DNA of 18,656 bases from Candidatus Vogelbacteria bacterium (GTDB taxonomy: Bacteria; Patescibacteriota; Minisyncoccia; Phycocordibacterales; XYD1-FULL-46-19), in contig JAPLZN010000076.1 of the NCBI GenBank assembly GCA_026395035.1, positions 1 through 18,656 of the forward strand. Reading direction: 5' to 3'. The notes below the pieces were generated by a model. That model searched no databases and was not told where the DNA came from. It saw only the letters and a list, made by a program, of their open reading frames with translations. This document shows, piece after piece, positions 13,898 through 18,656 of this stretch (position 1 is the stretch's first letter; every line of letters starts with the position of its first letter). The translations under genes were made by a program, and so were the position numbers.

Positions 13898-13926
13898 CCT
13901 GGATCCCGGCCTCCGCCGGGACGACA
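13898..13926. repeat. Right inverted repeat of the GIY-YIG cassette
   Basis: A 29-base unit beginning CCTGGATCCCGG and ending CCGGGACGACA, the inverted partner of 13571-13599. Two of the three differences from the left copy are a compensating pair (C-G to T-A) in the unit's own stem, so each copy keeps its hairpin. Confidence 0.9.
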
Positions 13927-13966
13927 GGATTACCTGTCGGTTTTACCTTTTTCTCTCCCCTTAAAA

Positions 13967-13980
13967 TACGCTATACTGTA
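13967..13980 (+). promoter_or_regulatory. -10 region of the MFS gene
   Basis: TACGCTATACTGTA with TATACT at 13972-13977, identical over 14 bases to the element before the DUF1189-like gene. No good -35 is seen. A start near 13984 would give a 62-nt leader containing array G. Confidence 0.6.
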
Positions 13981-14007
13981 AGCATCGTATTTTTATCCGC
14001 ATTTTTT

Positions 14008-14035
14008 ATTCGTAATCCGTAATTCGTCATTCGTA
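14008..14035. repeat. Heptanucleotide array G
   Basis: Four units of the ATTCGTA, ATCCGTA and ATTCGTC type end 10 bases before the ATG of the MFS gene. CATCGTATTTTT (13983-13994) precedes it, as before array F. Confidence 0.75.
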
Positions 14036-14045
14036 ATTGAATTTT

Positions 14046-15230
14046 ATGCTGAAAGGTTCCGCCAAAAAATATCTGCGTCTACTCACCTACCTGTCCGGAT
14101 TTTTCCTGACGGTACACATGGCCTTTCCGTCATACTTTGCCTCGCAATTCCTGGGCCAATACCTCTCCAACCGACAAGTGGGCTTTGTTTACATTGTCGC
14201 TTCGCTCATTACCATTCTCTTTATTATTTATACCCCGCGGATTATTCGCCGAATCGGCCTGGTCAAAACCGTCGTTTTGCTCACTATTGCCGACCTAGTC
14301 GCCATTCTGCCGCTTCCCTTCATTAAAGACCCCTCTTGGGCCATTTCTTTTTTCACCGCCTATTATGCTTTGGGGCTGGTCGTGCGTTACGCGTTGGATA
14401 TTTATTTGGAAAAAATCTCCGATGATCGCACCGAGGGCGGGATTCGCGGGATCTTTCTCACCTTCGTCAATATTGCCTGGCTGGTCTCGCCCTTTTTGGC
14501 CGGTCAGCTAATTAGCGATCGCGGTTATTCCATCATTTTCCTGATTGCCGGCCTGCAACTGCTACCACTCTTGGCCATCGCCATTTTTGGTCTAAAAGAA
14601 AGCGACACCCACCGCAATGTTCCGACCCCGAAAATTCGCGCCGGACTCTACAAACTCTGGAAAGGCGCCACCGCTCGCGACCGGAATATTTTCAATATTT
14701 TGGCCACCGATTTCTTGCTTAACTTTTTCTATGCCGTAATGGTCATTTATATGGCCCTCTATCTCACCGAGACCATCGGCCTATCCAAAGTTGGCATCGG
14801 CGTGGCCTTCACCATTATGCTCCTGCCGTTCGTCTTATTTGAACTACCCCTCGGCCAGATTGCTGACCACTGGTTGGGTGAAAAAGAAATCCTGATTGCC
14901 GGTTTTATCATTATGAGCCTGGCCACCATCGCCGTGCCGTTCATCACCACCAAGACGATCTGGGTTTGGGCGCTGATTCTCTTCCTCACTCGAACCGGGG
15001 CGGCGGCAGTAGAGATTATGAAGGAAACTTATTTATTCAAAAAAATTACCGGTGACGACACCGATATTTTGGCGATCTCGCGCAATATGCAACCGGTCAC
15101 TTACATTATCGGCCCACTGCTGGTTTCCCTCTTTCTCTCCTTCTTTGATTTCAAATATGTTTTCCTCGCGCTGGGAATTATCGTCCTTTCGGGGGTATAC
15201 TTCTCACTGAGAATCAGAGATACGAAATAG
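14046..15230 (+). CDS. Major facilitator superfamily transporter
   Basis: A 394-residue integral membrane protein with about 12 hydrophobic segments in two halves, joined by a polar loop near residues 185-215 (ESDTHRNVPTPKIRAGLYKLWKG, read in parts). A loop after the second helix has basic PRIIRRIG and the second half has a matching GQIADHWLGEKE segment, both at the place of the conserved MFS loop 2-3 and 8-9 motifs (G-x-x-x-D-R type). The substrate cannot be told; export of small molecules is a common role. The ATG at 14046 is preferred to an in-frame TTG at 14037. No Shine-Dalgarno is present. The gene converges on the helicase gene. Confidence 0.88.
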   Translation: MLKGSAKKYLRLLTYLSGFFLTVHMAFPSYFASQFLGQYLSNRQVGFVYIVASLITILFIIYTPRIIRRIGLVKTVVLLTIADLVAILPLPFIKDPSWAISFFTAYYALGLVVRYALDIYLEKISDDRTEGGIRGIFLTFVNIAWLVSPFLAGQLISDRGYSIIFLIAGLQLLPLLAIAIFGLKESDTHRNVPTPKIRAGLYKLWKGATARDRNIFNILATDFLLNFFYAVMVIYMALYLTETIGLSKVGIGVAFTIMLLPFVLFELPLGQIADHWLGEKEILIAGFIIMSLATIAVPFITTKTIWVWALILFLTRTGAAAVEIMKETYLFKKITGDDTDILAISRNMQPVTYIIGPLLVSLFLSFFDFKYVFLALGIIVLSGVYFSLRIRDTK

Positions 15231-15262
15231 AATTGCGTCTTTACTAATTATCTTCGTTTTTG

Positions 15263-15348
15263 TGTCATTCCCGTGCAAACGGGAATCCAGAGTACTAGTT
15301 TCGCGCAATGATAGTTCTCCTGGATTCCGGGTCAAGCCCGGAATGACA
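15263..15348. repeat. Head-to-head pair of TGTC...CCAGG hairpin repeats
   Basis: Unit A 15263-15290 (TGTCATTCCCG...CGGGAATCCAG) and unit B 15319-15348 (CCTGGATTCCGGG...CCCGGAATGACA) face each other over a 28-base spacer, the same plan as 6415-6499. It lies between two convergent genes. Confidence 0.88.
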
Positions 15349-15364
15349 ATACGGAAAAGACATG

Positions 15365-15386
15365 GCCCCGGGGTCAAGCCCGGGGC
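15365..15386. repeat. Partial hairpin repeat (GGGTCAAGCCC core)
   Basis: GCCCCGGG and CCCGGGGC pair around GTCAAG. This is the core of the repeat family without the TGTC and CCAGG ends, 16 bases after the pair at 15263-15348. Confidence 0.75.
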
Positions 15387-15436
15387 GCTCAATTTTCATA
15401 GTCGCTACGCTTCTTGAAAATTGGCGATTTGTAACC

Positions 15437-15470
15437 ATTCGTAGATTGGTATAATTCGTATATTGGTATA
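15437..15470. repeat. 17-base tandem duplication
   Basis: ATTCGTAGATTGGTATA is followed at once by a copy with one change (G to T). It ends one base before the stop codon complement of the helicase gene. Confidence 0.8.
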
Positions 15471-15471
15471 T

Positions 15472-18462
15472 TTATTTCATCATCTCCCGCAAGGCGCAAA
15501 ATTCACAGTCTTTGTCATCGCAGCGCCGATCCCAGAACGAGAAGTTTAGAATCTCGTCGGCGACCCGTTTGATGAGCGTTTCCAAGTCTGACACTTCCGT
15601 CTCAGAAACCGTAAAGGGTTCTTTTTTGTATTTGCCGGAAGCATTCGGCTCCACGAAATCTATTTCCCCGGACACCATTTTATATTTCCCGCCGTCGTAA
15701 CGATCCAGTAATAATTTGTAAAAAGCCAGCTGGCGTTTAATCGCTCCTTCCGATTCTTCTCCGTCGGCCTTGCCCTCAATTTTTCCCCGACTTTTCGGCT
15801 TACCGGTTTTATAATCCACCACATTCACTTTATTACTGCCATCCAAAAATTCCAGCTTATCAATTTTGCCGGTCAAGACGGTGTTATCGTCTAAAACGAT
15901 TCCCTTAATATCAAACTCGGTTAGCACATTGTCGCGCCAGGTGCCATGGTATTCGTCGTAATAACCGGAGAGGGCCGCTTCGCCTCGCTTCAAATAAGTG
16001 TCATATTCGCTCTCCGGAATTGGTTGCCCCGCCAGAGCGCCGGCAAAAGCCGCCAATAAAAATTCTTTGCTCGGTTCGCCGTTCTCTTTGAACTGATTAA
16101 AGAAATCTTCCAACGCTTTATGCACGGCCGAGCCGTAGAGCATATGCCGCTCCGGCGCTTTCGGTAAACGCAAGAGATTCATATAAAAATATTTCCATGG
16201 ACACTCCAAATAATTATTGAGGTGAGTGACGGCAAAACCACGCGTCCGAAACAGGTCGCGGATAAAATCTCGATCAGCCAGGCGCAGACCGACGCTTTGC
16301 GGTTCGGCATAGCGCAAGCCGGGCTCGGCCGCCAAGCTCGCTTCGTACGACCGACTATCGCCTGCCTGCCAGAGCGCCGGGTCCAGTTCCGATAAAAACA
16401 TCGTCGGCAAGAGTTCTTTCAGATCCCGATTTTGTTTGGCGTAGGAAATCGTCACCACTTTTTTAGCCCGGGTCAGGGCAACATAAAATAGGCGTCGCTC
16501 CTCGTCGTTACTATCTGGTTCTTCGATTACTTCTTCTCCCTCGCGCGCAAAAATCGCCGGCGGCAAGGAAATCAACTCGCGATGCGATTTATTGCCCCAG
16601 TGTTTGTCGTTTGCCCGCACGATAAAGACCTCGTCAAATTCCAAGCCTTTGGCGCCATGCGCGGTCATTAGGCGCACCCGACCAGCGGGCGCCTCGCTAC
16701 CGGCCTTTTTGAGTCGGATATCGTGCTCATCCAACATCGCCAAATAAGCCATCAGATCGGCCAGCTTGGCGTCGCGTTTTTTCTCAATCAACGCTTGCAC
16801 TTCGTCAAAGAGAGTATTAATTTTACCGATCCGTTCCACACTATCTTCCCCTGCGATAATGGCGCCAAGCAAACCCGACTCACGGACAATCTTTTCAAAC
16901 GCCAACGCCGCGTCCTCATTCTTAGCGAGCGTCGCCAGTTCCGCCAACTTCGCGTACCAGGCCAAAATCTTGTTCGGCTCTTCCACCCCAGCCGTCTCCA
17001 AAAAATGTCGGTGTTTGCCGGCGTCATAAGCATTGACCCGCTCCTTGCCCACCGCTGCCGTAAACTTAAAAATATCCAGCGGATCTATGTTTAAGAAATC
17101 CAGATGAAGCGATTCAATAAAGCGTTCACTTTGGCCAAAATCGTTTACCGCGCGCAAAATAACCAGCAGTTTCCGAACGGCGCTGTCATCCAACAGATCT
17201 TGATTGGACTCAATCGCGTACGGTACGCCTAGCTTTCCCAACATTGCCCCAAACGGTAAGGCATCGCGATTTTCCCGATAAATAACAGCGATCTCCTCCG
17301 GTTTCACCCCGCCAACTATTTGCTCGCTGATTTTTTTCGCCACCAGATATTCTTCCGCCTCCTCGGTTGCCACTTCAAATACCACAATTGGTAGGGCGGT
17401 ATGACCGGCGCGAGCTAACAGTCTTTTTTCGCCGGCCAAAAGTGAATGAGCGCTATCCAAAATTGCCTGCGACGAACGGTAGTTCTCTTCCAGGACAATC
17501 ATTTTCACGCTTGGGTACTTGTGCCGGAAATAACGGAAGTTTTCCAAGCTGGCGCCCTGAAAACGAAAGATCGCCTGTTTTTCGTCACCAACCACAAAGA
17601 GGTTCAGTTCAGAGAAATGTCCGGCCAAGAGTTCCAAAATCCCGTTTTGGGCGTTGTTGGTATCCTGATGTTCGTCCACCAAGAGGTATTGGTAAGTTTC
17701 TTGGAGTGATAGCAGCAAATCCTCGTCGCGCCCGAGCGCCGCAAGCATCTGCATAATCATGTCGGTAAAATCGTAGTATTTATGCGCGCGCAATTTTGCT
17801 TCATAAGCGGCATAAACTTGCGCCAGTTCCTTATTCTTTTCAATCCGGCGCAGTTCGTCTTGATATTTTGTTTTCAATTTCCCCTCGTAACCTTTTTTAG
17901 TGCTATACAAATCATCAATGGACCAAAAACTTTTTTCATACTCCGCTATTTTTGCCGCCAAGTGTTCCGGACTCACGCCCTCCTGTTTCAATTTTCCAAC
18001 CGCCGACTTAGCATCTTTAAGATAATAAAACGGGTCACCAAAGGTGGTCAGCTTGTCCAAGGTGAGTTCGGAAAAAACTTCTTCCAGCACCCGCACCTGA
18101 TCCGCCTCAGTGATATTGACCGCGCCGATAATCGCCGGGAAATCTTCCGGCCGATTGCGAATAATTTCATTGCAAAAACCGTGAAAAGTATTGATCGCCA
18201 CCCGGTAGGCGCCGTTGCCGATGATGTCACGCAAGCGCCGGCGCATGGCCGTTACCCCCGATTCGGTAAAAGTAATCGCCAAAATGTTCTCCGGCTTGGT
18301 GTCGGTTTTAAGCAAAATATTGGCAATCCGCAACGCTAGAATCTGTGTCTTGCCCGTACCCGGCCCCGCCGCCACCATCACCGGCCCGTCAATCGCATCC
18401 ACCGCCTCCTTTTGGGCTTTATTCAGCCGGGCATAGGCCTGTTTGAACTCCTCGGTAATCAT
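15472..18462 (-). CDS. UvrD/PcrA-type helicase fused to an Fe-S PD-(D/E)XK nuclease (AdnB/AddAB-like)
   Basis: A 996-residue superfamily 1A helicase with a C-terminal RecB/Cas4-type nuclease, the plan of AdnA/AdnB and related DNA end-resection enzymes. Helicase motifs: Walker A AAGPGTGKTQ (31-40, K38), motif II D263-E-H-Q-D267 (H where UvrD often has another residue), VGDEKQAIFRFQG, TAHGAKGLEFDEVF and FYVALTRAK. Nuclease residues: H781, D868 in GKIDKLE, D883 and K885 in VDYKTGK. The four Fe-S cysteines appear to be C754 (ECPWKYFY) and C981, C986, C989 at the C terminus. The ATG at 18462 was chosen: the in-frame extension upstream is only the translation of a palindrome and lacks homologous sequence. 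An extended -10 lies nine bases before it, so the mRNA is probably leaderless. Probable role: repair of DNA breaks. Confidence 0.93.
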   Translation of the reverse strand: MITEEFKQAYARLNKAQKEAVDAIDGPVMVAAGPGTGKTQILALRIANILLKTDTKPENILAITFTESGVTAMRRRLRDIIGNGAYRVAINTFHGFCNEIIRNRPEDFPAIIGAVNITEADQVRVLEEVFSELTLDKLTTFGDPFYYLKDAKSAVGKLKQEGVSPEHLAAKIAEYEKSFWSIDDLYSTKKGYEGKLKTKYQDELRRIEKNKELAQVYAAYEAKLRAHKYYDFTDMIMQMLAALGRDEDLLLSLQETYQYLLVDEHQDTNNAQNGILELLAGHFSELNLFVVGDEKQAIFRFQGASLENFRYFRHKYPSVKMIVLEENYRSSQAILDSAHSLLAGEKRLLARAGHTALPIVVFEVATEEAEEYLVAKKISEQIVGGVKPEEIAVIYRENRDALPFGAMLGKLGVPYAIESNQDLLDDSAVRKLLVILRAVNDFGQSERFIESLHLDFLNIDPLDIFKFTAAVGKERVNAYDAGKHRHFLETAGVEEPNKILAWYAKLAELATLAKNEDAALAFEKIVRESGLLGAIIAGEDSVERIGKINTLFDEVQALIEKKRDAKLADLMAYLAMLDEHDIRLKKAGSEAPAGRVRLMTAHGAKGLEFDEVFIVRANDKHWGNKSHRELISLPPAIFAREGEEVIEEPDSNDEERRLFYVALTRAKKVVTISYAKQNRDLKELLPTMFLSELDPALWQAGDSRSYEASLAAEPGLRYAEPQSVGLRLADRDFIRDLFRTRGFAVTHLNNYLECPWKYFYMNLLRLPKAPERHMLYGSAVHKALEDFFNQFKENGEPSKEFLLAAFAGALAGQPIPESEYDTYLKRGEAALSGYYDEYHGTWRDNVLTEFDIKGIVLDDNTVLTGKIDKLEFLDGSNKVNVVDYKTGKPKSRGKIEGKADGEESEGAIKRQLAFYKLLLDRYDGGKYKMVSGEIDFVEPNASGKYKKEPFTVSETEVSDLETLIKRVADEILNFSFWDRRCDDKDCEFCALREMMK

Positions 18463-18471
18463 ATGGCCATT

Positions 18472-18480
18472 AGTATACCA
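18472..18480 (-). promoter_or_regulatory. Extended -10 promoter of the helicase-nuclease gene
   Basis: The minus strand reads TGGTATACT, a TGn extended -10. Nine bases separate it from the ATG at 18462, so the predicted 5' leader is only about 3 nt. No -35 consensus is visible. Confidence 0.6.
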
Positions 18481-18504
18481 TGGCCTAAAAACTCTCCCAG
18501 CCAC

Positions 18505-18550
18505 CCCTTTTTCCATATTTCGCGCGGTCGCGCGAAATATGGAAAAAGGG
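18505..18550. repeat. Perfect 22-bp inverted repeat with 2-base centre
   Basis: Arms 18505-18526 and 18529-18550 are exact reverse complements around GT, with a CGCGCG inner part and an A/T-rich outer part (CCCTTTTTCC). It lies just upstream of the helicase promoter. The A-run or T-run could make it a terminator for a gene beyond the window, but it lacks the usual loop. Confidence 0.88.
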
Positions 18551-18618
18551 AAGCTTTTGCCCAAATTCCGCCATTTTGCTATGATTAATCCTGTCCCCCT
18601 ACTTTTAACTTTATCAAA

Positions 18619-18656
18619 CTGGATCCCGGATCGTCGCCCGAGTACGGGCGGTCCGG
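18619..18656. repeat. TGTC...CCAGG-type hairpin repeat, long-core variant, cut by window end
   Basis: Begins CTGGATCCCGGA, with an internal CGCCCG...CGGGCG stem around AGTA and then TCCGG at the last base. It matches the plan of 4673-4715; the expected end GATGACA lies outside the window. Confidence 0.75.

Larger units (their letters stand above)
13571..13926 (+). mobile_element. Possible mobile cassette: inverted repeats around a GIY-YIG nuclease gene
   Basis: This 356-bp unit has the same ends and orientation (TGTC...CCAGG, then CCTGG...GACA) as the gene-less pairs at 6415-6499 and 15263-15348, but the 26-28 base spacer is replaced by 298 bp with a GIY-YIG gene. The interior is much more A+T-rich than RNase J and the MFS gene on either side. 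The layout recalls REP doublets with their RAYT enzyme in other bacteria, but the enzyme type differs. Mobility is inferred, not shown. Confidence 0.5.

Noticed and set aside
1165..14035. CRISPR array
   Set aside because: The tandem units are only 7 bases long without spacers, and the hairpin repeats are dispersed; no cas genes are present.
18463..18564. 34-residue N-terminal extension of the helicase
   Set aside because: It translates a perfect palindrome and the promoter; the ATG at 18462 begins right before the conserved helicase N terminus.

Overview
This 18.7 kb window looks like chromosomal DNA of a bacterium with a small, compact genome, most likely a member of the Candidate Phyla Radiation (Patescibacteria). 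That placement is an inference. It rests on the gene mix (an RNase J with a long N-terminal tail, secG followed by a membrane-anchored family 5 solute-binding protein with no permease genes, a UvrD helicase fused to an Fe-S PD-(D/E)XK nuclease, and no rRNA or tRNA) and on the general lack of Shine-Dalgarno sequences. TGA is used as a stop, which argues against the Gracilibacteria/SR1 code.

Layout. Bases 1-2890 (minus strand) hold a partial nucleotidyltransferase, a DUF1189-like membrane protein, htpX and lemA. Bases 3111-3799 (minus) hold a complete two-gene unit with promoter and terminator that encodes two small proteins, probably paralogous OB-like folds. Bases 3837-4293 (minus) carry a promoter, about 420 nt of structured but non-coding sequence and a terminator: a good candidate for an unrecognised structured RNA. 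Bases 4330-4723 hold palindromic elements. Bases 4724-6815 (minus) are groS-groL, with a paired repeat inserted between the two genes. Bases 6973-7660 (plus) hold a small GC-rich gene of unknown function and then a second candidate ncRNA, each with its own promoter and terminator. Bases 7679-9049 (minus) are a monocistronic purM of the long Bacteroidetes type. Bases 9061-13557 (plus) are secG, the solute-binding protein and RNase J. Bases 13571-13926 are a GIY-YIG nuclease gene bracketed by inverted repeats. Bases 14046-15230 (plus) are an MFS transporter. Bases 15472-18462 (minus) are the helicase-nuclease.

The genes suggest envelope and protein quality control (htpX, lemA, groESL, secG), RNA turnover (RNase J), DNA repair (helicase-nuclease) and import or export (solute-binding protein, MFS). 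There are two styles of gene start. Most genes have no Shine-Dalgarno, and two appear leaderless. The two-gene unit, the 7068 gene and purM have consensus TTGACA/TTGACT promoters, strong GGAG-type ribosome binding sites and clear terminators.

The most striking features lie between the genes. A dispersed hairpin repeat (TGTC, a covarying stem, CCAGG) occurs as singles and as head-to-head pairs, and one pair encloses the GIY-YIG gene. Arrays of degenerate heptanucleotides sit directly beside start and stop codons at seven places. There are also several long perfect or near-perfect palindromes and two candidate structured RNAs.
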